A DNA stretch of 15,456 nucleotides from Pseudomonadota bacterium. Its GTDB lineage: Bacteria; Pseudomonadota; Alphaproteobacteria; Rhizobiales; Xanthobacteraceae. Under the pieces are notes generated by a model that ran no database searches, was not told the origin of the DNA, and saw nothing but the letters and a program-made list of their open reading frames with translations. Shown piece after piece: positions 1-8,195 of the stretch. The DNA lies in the NCBI GenBank assembly GCA_023431725.1, contig JAEYVN010000341.1, positions 1-15,456 of the forward strand, given 5' to 3'. The position numbers and the translations under genes are program-made. Position 1 is the first letter of the stretch. Every line of letters begins with the position of its first letter.

Positions 1-2078
1 CGGCGATGCTGGACCCCAAGATCGTGGTGCCGGCGCTTGGTTCGGCCTTCGTCAAGCTCGATCCGCGGACGCTGGCTAAGAACCCGGTGATGTTCGTGCT
101 CGAACTCGTCACGGTTCTGACGACAATTCTCCTGATCCGGGACATCGTGACCGGTGCGGGTAATGTCGCGTTCGGATTCCAGATCACCCTGTGGCTCTGG
201 TTCACGATCCTGTTTGCCAATTTCGCCGAAGCCATCGCGGAAGGCCGCGGGAAGGCGCAAGCCGCCTCGCTTCGCCGGGCGCGAACCGAATCGCAGGCGA
301 AGCTGCTCACCGGAACGGACATCAAGAATTTCACATTGGTCCCAAGCACGAGCCTGAAGGTCGGCGATATCGTGCTGGTCGAAGCCGGCGATACGATCCC
401 CTCCGATGGTGAGGTGATCGAGGGCGTAGCTTCAGTGAACGAGGCGGCAATCACCGGTGAATCGGCGCCCGTCATTCGTGAATCGGGTGGCGACCGTTCG
501 GCGGTCACCGGCGGCACGCAGGTCCTGTCCGACTGGATCCGGGTGCGCATCACGGCAGCGCCGGGTTCGACCTTTCTCGATCGCATGATCAAGCTGGTTG
601 AAGGCGCGGAGCGCCAGAAGACACCGAACGAGATCGCGCTGAATATTCTGCTCGTTGGCCTGACGCTGATTTTCGTCTTCGCCACGGCAACGATTCCGAG
701 CTACGCTGCCTATGCCAACGGTGCGGTCTCCGTCATCATCCTCGTCGCGTTGTTCGTCACGCTTATCCCCACCACCATCGGTGCGTTGCTGTCGGCCATC
801 GGTATTGCCGGCATGGATCGGCTGGTGCGCTTCAATGTCCTGGACGTGTCCGGCCGCGCCGTGGAAGCGGCGGGTGACGTCGACACGCTGTTGCTCGATA
901 AAACCGGCACCATCACGCTCGGCAACCGGCAGGCGACCGAGTTCAAACCGCTGCGTGGCGTGACGGAGCGGGAACTGGCGGATGCTGCGCAACTTGCGTC
1001 CCTCGCCGATGAGACACCGGAAGGCCGGTCGATCGTCGTGCTGGCCAAAGAGAAATACGGCATTCGCGGCCGTGATCTGGGCGAGATGAATGCACACTTC
1101 ATCCCGTTCACGGCACAGAGCCGCATGAGCGGTGTCCAGATCGATGGTTCATGGGTTCGCAAAGGCGCTGTCGATTCGATCCTGGGCTTCCTGAACACGC
1201 CGATCGCGGTTGCGGGTGGCGGCAGCACCGTTCGCGCCATCCAGCCGCTGCTCAGCCCGGATGTGGTTCGGGAGGCGCAAGCCATATCCGACAGCATTGC
1301 AAAGGCGGGCGGTACGCCGCTGGCGGTCGCCAAGGATGGCAAGCTGCTTGGCCTCGTTTATCTCAAGGATATCGTCAAGGGCGGCATCCGCGAGCGTTTC
1401 GCCGAGCTGCGCCGAATGGGCATCCGCACCATCATGATCACCGGCGACAACCCGATGACGGCGGCGGCGATTGCTGCGGAAGCCGGCGTGGACGATTTCC
1501 TCGCGCAGGCAACACCCGAGGACAAGTTGCGGCTGATCCGCGATGAACAGGCGAAGGGCAAGCTTGTCGCCATGTGCGGTGACGGCACCAATGACGCGCC
1601 GGCGCTGGCCCAGGCCGATGTCGGCGTGGCGATGAACACTGGCACGCAAGCGGCGCGTGAAGCCGGCAACATGGTGGATCTTGATTCCAACCCGACCAAG
1701 CTGATCGAGATCGTGGAGATCGGCAAGCAATTGCTGATGACCCGAGGCGCATTGACCACCTTCTCGATTGCCAATGACGTCGCGAAATATTTCGCCATCA
1801 TTCCGGCGATCTTCCTCACTTTCTATCCGCAGTTGCATGCGCTCAATATCATGAACCTCGCAACGCCGCAGAGCGCGATCCTCTCGGCCATCATCTTCAA
1901 CGCGCTTGTGATCATCGCCCTCATTCCCCTGGCTCTGAAAGGCGTCGCGTTTCGTGCCATTGGGGCGGCCGCGCTGCTTCGGCGGAACATGCTCATTTAC
2001 GGTGTGGGGGGCATCGCCATTCCCTTCATCGGGATCAAGCTGATCGATCTGGCTGTGAATGCCCTGGGTTGGGCATAA
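1..2078 (+). CDS. kdpB: Potassium-transporting P-type ATPase subunit B, KdpB (5' partial)
   Basis: Catalytic subunit of the KdpFABC high-affinity K+ pump in the inner membrane; it hydrolyses ATP through a phospho-aspartate. Numbering from the ATG at position 6, the P-type hallmarks are all present: TGES at 150-153 (actuator domain), DKTGT with phosphorylated D298, and GDGTNDAP from 525 (hinge Mg2+ site). Hydrophobic segments lie near residues 29-75, 210-265 and 585-685, as in the family. E. coli KdpB has its aspartate at 307 and its TGES serine at 162, so this frame is about nine residues short at the N-terminus. The frame is open back to the window edge, so the real start probably lies upstream and the gene is 5' partial; ATG 6 is the first start inside the window. 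It ends at TAA 2076-2078, inside the kdpC ribosome binding site. Identification is very secure. Confidence 0.97.
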   Translation, partial: AMLDPKIVVPALGSAFVKLDPRTLAKNPVMFVLELVTVLTTILLIRDIVTGAGNVAFGFQITLWLWFTILFANFAEAIAEGRGKAQAASLRRARTESQAKLLTGTDIKNFTLVPSTSLKVGDIVLVEAGDTIPSDGEVIEGVASVNEAAITGESAPVIRESGGDRSAVTGGTQVLSDWIRVRITAAPGSTFLDRMIKLVEGAERQKTPNEIALNILLVGLTLIFVFATATIPSYAAYANGAVSVIILVALFVTLIPTTIGALLSAIGIAGMDRLVRFNVLDVSGRAVEAAGDVDTLLLDKTGTITLGNRQATEFKPLRGVTERELADAAQLASLADETPEGRSIVVLAKEKYGIRGRDLGEMNAHFIPFTAQSRMSGVQIDGSWVRKGAVDSILGFLNTPIAVAGGGSTVRAIQPLLSPDVVREAQAISDSIAKAGGTPLAVAKDGKLLGLVYLKDIVKGGIRERFAELRRMGIRTIMITGDNPMTAAAIAAEAGVDDFLAQATPEDKLRLIRDEQAKGKLVAMCGDGTNDAPALAQADVGVAMNTGTQAAREAGNMVDLDSNPTKLIEIVEIGKQLLMTRGALTTFSIANDVAKYFAIIPAIFLTFYPQLHALNIMNLATPQSAILSAIIFNALVIIALIPLALKGVAFRAIGAAALLRRNMLIYGVGGIAIPFIGIKLIDLAVNALGWA

Positions 2079-2082
2079 GGAG
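2077..2082 (+). promoter_or_regulatory. Shine-Dalgarno of kdpC
   Basis: The sequence AAGGAG lies seven bases before the ATG at 2090 and overlaps the kdpB stop codon. It decides the kdpC start in favour of 2090 over an in-frame upstream start at 2069 that lies within kdpB. The overlap suggests translational coupling of kdpB and kdpC. Confidence 0.85.
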
Positions 2083-2089
2083 ACGCGCC

Positions 2090-2689
2090 ATGTTGAAAGA
2101 AATTCGTCCAGCTATCGTGCTTCTTGTCGGTATGACACTGATCACGGGTCTGATCTATCCGCTGACCATGACGGGCGTGGCCGAGGCGATCTTCCCGTCG
2201 CAAGCCAGGGGAAGCATGATCGAGCGTGATGGCAAGGTGATCGGATCGTCGCTGATCGGCCAGGAATTCACCAGCGAGCGTTACTTCCACGGAAGGCCGT
2301 CCGCAACGACGGCCGCCGATCCGGCAGACCCATCGAAGACCGTGCCGTCGCCCTACAATGCCGCCAATTCCATGGGCTCCAATCTCGGACCGACGAGCCA
2401 GGCGCTTGCTGATCGCGTGCGTGGCGACGTGGACAAGCTGAAGCAGGAAGGTGCTGGTCCCGTGCCGATTGATCTTGTGACCACCTCGGGCAGTGGCCTT
2501 GACCCTCACATCTCGCCGGAAGCAGCACTATTTCAGGTTCAGCGGGTGGCCAAGGCGCGTAACGCGCCGGAAGCCACTGTCCGGCAACTGGTGAATGACC
2601 ATATCCAGGGACGCCTGTTGGGCATTCTGGGTGAACCGCGCGTCAATGTCCTGGCGCTCAATCTGGCTCTGGATCGTGCCGTGCGATAA
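2090..2689 (+). CDS. kdpC: Potassium-transporting ATPase subunit C, KdpC
   Basis: Accessory subunit of the Kdp pump that stabilises the complex and supports ATP use by KdpB. The protein is 199 residues, close to the roughly 190 of E. coli KdpC. It has one N-terminal transmembrane helix (about residues 8-30, after [12 protein letters not shown]) and then a periplasmic domain. Typical family motifs are visible: G-S-x-L-I-G-Q-x-F near residue 57, YFHGRPSA soon after it, a [17 protein letters not shown] stretch, a DPHISPEAA motif, and the C-terminal [10 protein letters not shown]. The start at 2090 is chosen for its strong AAGGAG at ideal spacing. It follows kdpB directly in the same operon and ends 36 bases before kdpD. 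Nothing unusual is seen. Confidence 0.96.
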   Translation: MLKEIRPAIVLLVGMTLITGLIYPLTMTGVAEAIFPSQARGSMIERDGKVIGSSLIGQEFTSERYFHGRPSATTAADPADPSKTVPSPYNAANSMGSNLGPTSQALADRVRGDVDKLKQEGAGPVPIDLVTTSGSGLDPHISPEAALFQVQRVAKARNAPEATVRQLVNDHIQGRLLGILGEPRVNVLALNLALDRAVR

Positions 2690-2725
2690 GATTGTACCGA
2701 CTTGGTATTGACCCTGGGACAATGG

Positions 2726-5446
2726 ATGTCCGATCAGAGACGTCAGTCGGATTTTCGACCATCGCCCGATGCGCTGCTCGCGGCGGCGCGTCGCGAGGAG
2801 ACTGGTGTCGGCAAGCTCAAGATCTTTGTCGGCGCCGCACCCGGCGTCGGCAAGACCTATGAGATGCTGTTGCAGGCGCGCGCGAGACGCGACGTCGGCT
2901 TCGATGTCGTGATCGGAGTTGTTGAAACCCATGGCCGCAAGGATACAGGGGCGCTGCTGGATGGACTAGAGATCATTCCGCGGCGACGGGTCGATTATAA
3001 GGGGCAATGGCTTGCCGAAATGGATCTCGATGCAATCCTCTCGCGCAGGCCGCAGATTGTTCTTGTGGATGAGCTTGCGCATACCAATGCAGCCGGAAGC
3101 CGCCATCCGAAGCGTTATCTGGATGTCGAAGAGCTGTTGAACAGCGGTATCGATGTCTATACTACGGTCAATATCCAGCACATCGAAAGCCTGAACGACG
3201 TCATCGCGCAGATCACCGGCGTGCGCGTGCGCGAGACCGTACCCGATTCCATCTTCGATCGGGCAGACGCGGTGAAGCTTGTCGATGTCACGCCGGATGA
3301 TCTGATCCAGCGGCTTCAGGAGGCGAAGGTTTACGTCCCCAAACAAGCTGAGCGCGCGCTGAAGAACTTCTTCTCACCGACGAATCTCACGGCCCTGCGC
3401 GACCTGGCTGAGCGCCGCACGGCAGAGCGGGTCGACGATCAGCTTTTCGATCAGATGCAGGAGCAGGCGATCCAGGGGCCATGGGCCGCCGGTGAGCGTG
3501 TTCTGGTGTGTGTCAGCGAGGATACACGCGCCGCTGGGCTGGTCCGCTACGCCAAGCGCTTGGCCGAGCGCCTGCATGGCCCATGGACGGCGCTAAACAT
3601 CGAGGGCCTCAGAAGCGCCCAGCTCAGTGAAGAGCAACGCGATCGCATTGCCGATACCTTACGGTTGGCGGAAGCGCTGGGCGGCGATGCTGTGACAATT
3701 CCTGGTGGCGATCGGCGCATTGCCGACGATGTCATGCAGTATGCGCGTCAGAACAATGTTACCCAGATCATCATCGGCAAGACAAGCCGGTCGCGCTGGT
3801 TTGAAATCCTGCATGGGTCCGTGGTGCATGACCTTGTGCGCAGGTCGGGCAATATCAGCGTTCATGTCGTCGCCGGCGATGACATCGCGAGCGAGGTGAT
3901 CCCGTCCAAGGACGTTCGGACTGCTGATGCCAGTCTCTCGCTTGATTATTGGTCGTATGTCGTTGCGCTTTTCGCTGTAGCAGGCGCACTTGCTGCCAGC
4001 CTGCTGATCGAGCCGATTTTAGGCGTCGAAAATGTCGATCTTGTATTTCTAACTGCTGTTGTCGGCGTTGCTGTTCGCTACGGGCTCTGGCCGTCGCTTC
4101 TTGCGAGCTTTATTGCGTCGCTTCTGTATAATTTCTTCTTTCTGCCGCCCACTTATACGCTTACGATCGCCGATCCAACAAACGTTGGCGCCTTTATATT
4201 CTTCATCCTGATAGCGTTTGTCGTCTCGAACATCGCCGCGCGCGTGCGAACGCAGGCGATGGCGGCGATGAACCGAGCTCGCACGACCGAGTCTCTTTAT
4301 TCATTCAGCCGCAAACTGGCCGGTGTCGGTACGCTCGACGACGTGCTTTGGGCGATTGCCTATCAAACTGCACTGATGTTGCATGTGAGAGTCGTATTGT
4401 TGCTGCCGCAGGATGGCTCGTTCGCCGTCGCAGCTGGTTATCCGCCCGAAGATACTCTTGATGACGCCGACATCGCGGCTGCCAAATGGGCTTGGGAAAA
4501 TGACCGGGCCGCCGGTCGTGGCTCGGACACGCTTCCCGGGGCGAAGCGCTTGTTCTTGCCGATGCGAACGGGGCGGGGTGCGATCGGTGTCGTCGGTATC
4601 GACAGCGACAAGGCGGGCCCAATGCTGACGCCGGATGAGCGACGTTTGCTGGATGCGCTGACCGACCAAAGTGCGCTCGCAATTGAGCGCGTCCAACTTG
4701 TTCAAGATATGGATCGTGTGAAGCGTAGCATCGAGGCGGACCGACTTCGTTCAGCGTTGCTGACGTCTATTTCACACGACCTTAAAACACCGCTTTCCGC
4801 AGTGCTTGGTTCAGCCAGTGCTCTCCGTGATCTGTCCGAAAAACTTGGCGAAGCCGAGAAGGCTGACTTGCTAACCACGATCGTCGATGAATCCGAGCGC
4901 CTCAATCGCTTTATTGCCAACCTGCTCGATATGACGAAGCTGGAAGCGGGGGCCGTGGCACCGAATACGGCAAGGCACGATCTTGGCGAGATCGTCGGCT
5001 CTGCGTTGCAACGCGCAAGCAGGATTCTCTCGGGCCTGCGGGTCGAGTTGGAGCTTGCCCCAGATATTCCGATGATCGATGTTGATGCCGTGCTATTTGA
5101 ACAAGCCTTGTTCAACCTGCTGGACAATGCTGCAAAATATGCCGGGTCGGGAACAACTATCCGTGTCCGGAGCTGGCGTGAAAACGATTTCATCTATCTG
5201 CAGGTGCTTGATGAGGGGCCAGGCATTGCCGCTGCCGATCTTGAATTGATTTTCGGCAAGTTCTATCGCGCGCAGAAAGGCGACCACATCCGCGCCGGTA
5301 CGGGTCTCGGTCTTGCCATTTCCCGCGGCTTTGTTGAGGCGATGAACGGTACGATTACGGCGGCCAACCGCACCGATGGCGCCGGCGCAATATTCACGAT
5401 CCGATTGCCTGTTCCGGCGCATCAGCATGCGGGCGTAGCGGCATGA
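2726..5446 (+). CDS. kdpD: Sensor histidine kinase KdpD
   Basis: Membrane sensor kinase of the Kdp system; it senses K+ limitation or ionic stress and phosphorylates KdpE. It is 906 residues, near the E. coli 894. Domains in order: N-terminal KdpD domain with Walker A GAAPGVGKT at 36-44 and Walker B-like VDELAHTN around D115-E116; universal-stress-protein-like domain about 257-384; four transmembrane helices about 409-505; GAF-like domain about 515-665; HisKA with phospho-acceptor H684 in SISHDLKTPL; HATPase with N-box N801 in FNLLDNAAKYA, then DEGPGI and GTGLGLAIS. ATG 2726 is preferred because TGGGA lies six bases upstream and the protein then begins MSDQRRQSDF, as expected for KdpD; a TTG at 2702 is in frame but has no such support. 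The stop overlaps the kdpE start as ATGA, which suggests coupled translation. Confidence 0.96.
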   Translation: MSDQRRQSDFRPSPDALLAAARREETGVGKLKIFVGAAPGVGKTYEMLLQARARRDVGFDVVIGVVETHGRKDTGALLDGLEIIPRRRVDYKGQWLAEMDLDAILSRRPQIVLVDELAHTNAAGSRHPKRYLDVEELLNSGIDVYTTVNIQHIESLNDVIAQITGVRVRETVPDSIFDRADAVKLVDVTPDDLIQRLQEAKVYVPKQAERALKNFFSPTNLTALRDLAERRTAERVDDQLFDQMQEQAIQGPWAAGERVLVCVSEDTRAAGLVRYAKRLAERLHGPWTALNIEGLRSAQLSEEQRDRIADTLRLAEALGGDAVTIPGGDRRIADDVMQYARQNNVTQIIIGKTSRSRWFEILHGSVVHDLVRRSGNISVHVVAGDDIASEVIPSKDVRTADASLSLDYWSYVVALFAVAGALAASLLIEPILGVENVDLVFLTAVVGVAVRYGLWPSLLASFIASLLYNFFFLPPTYTLTIADPTNVGAFIFFILIAFVVSNIAARVRTQAMAAMNRARTTESLYSFSRKLAGVGTLDDVLWAIAYQTALMLHVRVVLLLPQDGSFAVAAGYPPEDTLDDADIAAAKWAWENDRAAGRGSDTLPGAKRLFLPMRTGRGAIGVVGIDSDKAGPMLTPDERRLLDALTDQSALAIERVQLVQDMDRVKRSIEADRLRSALLTSISHDLKTPLSAVLGSASALRDLSEKLGEAEKADLLTTIVDESERLNRFIANLLDMTKLEAGAVAPNTARHDLGEIVGSALQRASRILSGLRVELELAPDIPMIDVDAVLFEQALFNLLDNAAKYAGSGTTIRVRSWRENDFIYLQVLDEGPGIAAADLELIFGKFYRAQKGDHIRAGTGLGLAISRGFVEAMNGTITAANRTDGAGAIFTIRLPVPAHQHAGVAA

Positions 5447-6141
5447 CGACCATAACGGTAAAGGTGCTTATCGTCGATGACGAGCCGCCGATCCGCAAAC
5501 TTCTCCGAATGGGCCTGCGCACGCAAGGTTATCAGGTACTGGAGGCGCCAAACGGTAAGAGCGCGCTGACGATGCTTGGCGAACACCCCGATCTGATCAT
5601 CCTCGATCTTGGATTGCCGGACATGGACGGGCATGAACTGTTGGCCATTCTGCGCTCTCGGGCGGAAGCTGTTCCTATCGTTGTGTTGTCGAGCCGGGGG
5701 GACGAAGCTGGCAAGGTGAGGGCGCTCGATCTGGGGGCCGACGACTATGTCACCAAGCCCTTCGGCATGGAGGAATTGCTGGCGCGGATGCGCGCCGCCT
5801 TGCGGCACCAGTTGCAGGTGCAGGGCGAACGGCCGATCTTTCGCGTCGGCGAACTGTCGGTCGATCTAGTGCGCCGCGTGGTTAAGCTACGTGGTCACGA
5901 GGTGAAACTCTCGCCCAAGGAGTATGATTTGTTGCGTGTTCTTGTGCAGCACGCGGGAAAGGTGCTGACGCACAGATTTTTGATGAGCGAATTGTGGGAC
6001 GATTCGACCGATGCACAATATCTGCGTGTGTACGTGCGGCAACTCCGGCAGAAAGTGGAGATCGATCCTGAGCGCCCGATATATATTTTGACAGAAACGG
6101 GCGTGGGCTACCGGATGCAAGCCTCGGACATCGTCAACTAG
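5443..6141 (+). CDS. kdpE: Response regulator KdpE (OmpR/PhoB family)
   Basis: DNA-binding response regulator that is phosphorylated by KdpD and activates the kdp structural operon. It is 232 residues (E. coli 225). The receiver domain (about 6-120) has the acidic pair D12-D13, phospho-acceptor D55 in ILDLGLPDMDG, a switch serine at 83 and K105 in TKPFGMEE. The C-terminal winged helix of the OmpR/PhoB type (about 133-228) includes LSPKEYDLLRVLVQHAGKV, the recognition-helix region with YLRVYVRQLRQK, and the closing ETGVGYRM. Its ATG overlaps the kdpD stop by the ATGA tetranucleotide and has no obvious Shine-Dalgarno, so translational coupling is likely. It is the last gene of the operon; only 45 bases separate it from the convergent glycosyltransferase gene, and no strong terminator hairpin with a T-run is visible there. 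Confidence 0.96.
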   Translation: MTTITVKVLIVDDEPPIRKLLRMGLRTQGYQVLEAPNGKSALTMLGEHPDLIILDLGLPDMDGHELLAILRSRAEAVPIVVLSSRGDEAGKVRALDLGADDYVTKPFGMEELLARMRAALRHQLQVQGERPIFRVGELSVDLVRRVVKLRGHEVKLSPKEYDLLRVLVQHAGKVLTHRFLMSELWDDSTDAQYLRVYVRQLRQKVEIDPERPIYILTETGVGYRMQASDIVN

Positions 6142-6186
6142 CCATTATGCGACGTACAGTATTGGCTGTTTACGCTACGCAGGACG

Positions 6187-7215
6187 TCACGAACGGGCGT
6201 CCCTGGCCTCCTTGAGGATGCGAGCGAGAGTCCGCCCAGCCGCCGTATCCGAGAGAACCTGCTCCGCGAATTCGGACGCTGCCGTCGAGAGCTTGTGGCG
6301 CTCGGCGGGGGTGTACCACAGCCGCTCCATGGCCGCTGACAGCGTCTCGACATCCATCGGCGGCACGAGTACGCCGGTTACGCCGTCCTCGACGTAGTCT
6401 AAGGTACCCATCGATCGCGTGGCGATGACGGCTCGGTTCATTCGCATGGCCTCGATTACCGTCACTTGCCCAGAGGCTGCCTCGACATCAGCCAACGGCA
6501 CCACGCTGAATCGTGCCTTTTGCACCAACTCCCAGCACGCCTCGGCCGTTAGATTGGACAGCACGGTGACATTGGGCGGGGCATTCAATCCCTCGACAGT
6601 GCGCTGCGCTGCCACAACGGTCAGCGGCAATTTCGTCCGTCGCGCGGCTTCAAAGAGCGTGCGATAGTCGCGATTGGCCGACCCCATCGCCACAATGAAA
6701 GGCTGCACCTCATTCTCGGCGGCTAGCACTGGAATCGGCGCGCGTTGCAGCGGCACGAACTGGACCACACCGTCCGCTGTCCCAAGGAATTCCTGCAAGA
6801 GGGGCACTTCGCCAGAAGAGTGGACGACTATGCGTTCGATCCGTTTCATCGCGATGCGCGCTGCGGCCCGCTTAGCCCCAGTCGGCAAAGCACCAAGGTT
6901 GAAACACCACGCGACAATCGGCGTGCGCCGATAATAGAGATCACGTTGAATGGCGCCGGTGAGAGCCAACTGTGGGAAGACCGTAACCAAACCGTCGGTA
7001 CCGGCCAAGGCGGCGGCCGAATGACGCCACGTCCGGGTCCATCCGGCTAGCGGCGTCCCACGACCGGCGCGGCTGTGCCAGGTGTCGTTCGATCCCCCAG
7101 GCACTTTCATTTTTCGGAAGCGATCGCTGCCGGGCGGTACGAAATCGTCGATCCAGCGGGGGTCACCCGTTCCGGCCGCGAAATACGGTGCAGCAACGGT
7201 CCAAAGCACGTACAT
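6187..7215 (-). CDS. Glycosyltransferase, GT4-like (glycosyl transferases group 1)
   Basis: Probable cytoplasmic GT-B glycosyltransferase that moves a sugar from an activated donor to a glycan or other acceptor; the substrate cannot be told from sequence. From ATG 7215 it is 342 residues. The C-terminal half has the usual group-1 features: VVHSSGEVPLL at 130-140, FIVAMGSANRDYRTLFEA at about 173-190 (start of the donor domain), ARFSVVPL followed by SGQVTVIEAM with E256, then GTLDYVEDGVTGVLVPP at 270-286. The start is uncertain. The frame stays open upstream to a TTG at 7359 that overlaps the response-regulator stop (48 more residues) but has no Shine-Dalgarno. At 7215 AAAGGG abuts the ATG, and it is better spaced (six bases) for a GTG at 7209. 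The sequence MYVLWTVAAPYFAAG looks like the first GT-B strand and loop, which favours 7215/7209. It lies downstream of a kinase/regulator pair, probably co-transcribed. Confidence 0.82.
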   Translation of the reverse strand: MYVLWTVAAPYFAAGTGDPRWIDDFVPPGSDRFRKMKVPGGSNDTWHSRAGRGTPLAGWTRTWRHSAAALAGTDGLVTVFPQLALTGAIQRDLYYRRTPIVAWCFNLGALPTGAKRAAARIAMKRIERIVVHSSGEVPLLQEFLGTADGVVQFVPLQRAPIPVLAAENEVQPFIVAMGSANRDYRTLFEAARRTKLPLTVVAAQRTVEGLNAPPNVTVLSNLTAEACWELVQKARFSVVPLADVEAASGQVTVIEAMRMNRAVIATRSMGTLDYVEDGVTGVLVPPMDVETLSAAMERLWYTPAERHKLSTAASEFAEQVLSDTAAGRTLARILKEARDARS

Positions 7216-7355
7216 CCCTTTCGCTTGTGACGAAATCGTATTCGATAAGCATCGCCAGAGGTTGCCAAATATTAGATTTTTTACTTGCGCATAATCGATG
7301 TCGAACCCGGGGTAGGGGCGATTAACCCGACAAAGCGCTCTACGGGAGGCTGGCG

Positions 7356-8018
7356 TCAACTGTTAAGCGGCAGGCTTGGCTTCTCATAAAGGCGCTGAAC
7401 AGCGAGGGCCATCTCAACGCGATTGCGAACCTGTAACTTCTGCATCAAGACAGTCATGTAATATTTGACTGTCTTGTGGCTGAGACAGAGTTCGTCGGCT
7501 ATCTCTTTGTTGGTCTTTCCGTGGAGCAAACGTTTGACGATTTGCTCTTCCCGGAAATTGAGTTTGATGGATGATGCGTCGTCTCCGGATGGGGCGCCGC
7601 CGCTTAGAGCAGCGACCACCTGATTTGCGAATCCTTCTGTAATATAGAGCTCGCCAGCCTGTACGCTGCGAACCGCTTTCAGCAAATCCTGCGTCTTTGC
7701 GCCCTTCAGAACGTAGGCGCTCGCGCCGGCGTCAAGCGCACGCAAAGCGGTATCCACGGCAATTGAAGCCGTGAAAACAATGACCTTCGTCTTGGACGAA
7801 ATCTTGCTGACGAGCGCAATCGCGTCGTAGACGTTTCCAGGCATGCAGAGATCGGCGATGATGATATCAGGCTTGTGTTTGACGGCGATGTCGATGATGT
7901 CCTGAGCCGACGCCCCCACTGCGGAGATGTGTGATCCGGAAAATTCTGCAAAGACCGTCGACATGCCGGCTAACATGGCCGGATGATCATCGACAAATGC
8001 GACGGACAGTTCAGTCAT
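7356..8018 (-). CDS. NarL/FixJ-family response regulator with LuxR-type HTH
   Basis: Probable transcription factor controlled by phosphorylation, 220 residues. The receiver domain has D10-D11, phospho-acceptor D56 in IIADLCMPG, the switch threonine T83 in VIVFTAS, and K105 in YVLKGAK. The C-terminal LuxR/GerE helix-turn-helix (about 152-206) reads LNFREEQIVKRLLHGKTNKEIA, with the second helix KTVKYYMTVLMQKL. A linker rich in G, S and A separates the two. The natural partner is the histidine kinase encoded upstream (8196-9668), which belongs to the matching NarL/UhpB class. ATG 8018 is preceded by GAG about seven bases upstream, a modest ribosome site. Its 177-base leader contains a strong inverted repeat (8076-8112), consistent with its own promoter or autoregulation. 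The target genes are unknown; the glycosyltransferase downstream and the divergent peroxidase are candidates by position only. Confidence 0.92.
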   Translation of the reverse strand: MTELSVAFVDDHPAMLAGMSTVFAEFSGSHISAVGASAQDIIDIAVKHKPDIIIADLCMPGNVYDAIALVSKISSKTKVIVFTASIAVDTALRALDAGASAYVLKGAKTQDLLKAVRSVQAGELYITEGFANQVVAALSGGAPSGDDASSIKLNFREEQIVKRLLHGKTNKEIADELCLSHKTVKYYMTVLMQKLQVRNRVEMALAVQRLYEKPSLPLNS

Positions 8019-8075
8019 AAAGCGCTCGAGATCACACGCAAACGGCTCGCCCGGGCCGCATACGCAAAGCCACTA

Positions 8076-8112
8076 TTACAGCGCTGCAAATAAAATCGGT
8101 GCAGTGCTGTAA
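8076..8112. promoter_or_regulatory. Near-perfect inverted repeat upstream of the response regulator
   Basis: Two 13-base arms, TTACAGCGCTGCA (8076-8088) and TGCAGTGCTGTAA (8100-8112), are reverse complements except for one position and flank an 11-base AT-rich centre. Each arm also contains its own small dyad (CAGCGCTG and the imperfect CAGTGCTG), and the arms align as direct repeats offset by 23 bases, about two helical turns. It lies 58-94 bases before the response-regulator start and 85-121 past the kinase stop. This fits an operator bound by a dimeric regulator such as the NarL-type protein itself. A transcript hairpin is possible, but no T-run follows on the - strand, so a simple intrinsic terminator is less likely. 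Confidence 0.5.
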
Positions 8113-8195
8113 ACACTACCTATCAGAATGATGCGTGTATTTCGTGTCTTTGCAAGCCCCCTGTCGGAAACTAACGTTAACGGCTTCGCGGGGAT

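Noticed and set aside
432..1838. Long - strand open frames opposite kdpB
   Set aside because: kdpB motifs fill the + strand here; the antisense translations have no recognisable domain and arise from high third-position GC.
2702..2725. Upstream TTG start for kdpD
   Set aside because: It has no Shine-Dalgarno, while ATG 2726 has TGGGA six bases upstream and gives the expected MSD...-type N-terminus.
6142..6211. Possible terminator between kdpE and the glycosyltransferase
   Set aside because: Only a 5-bp GGACG/CGTCC pairing is seen, it overlaps coding sequence, and no T-run follows.
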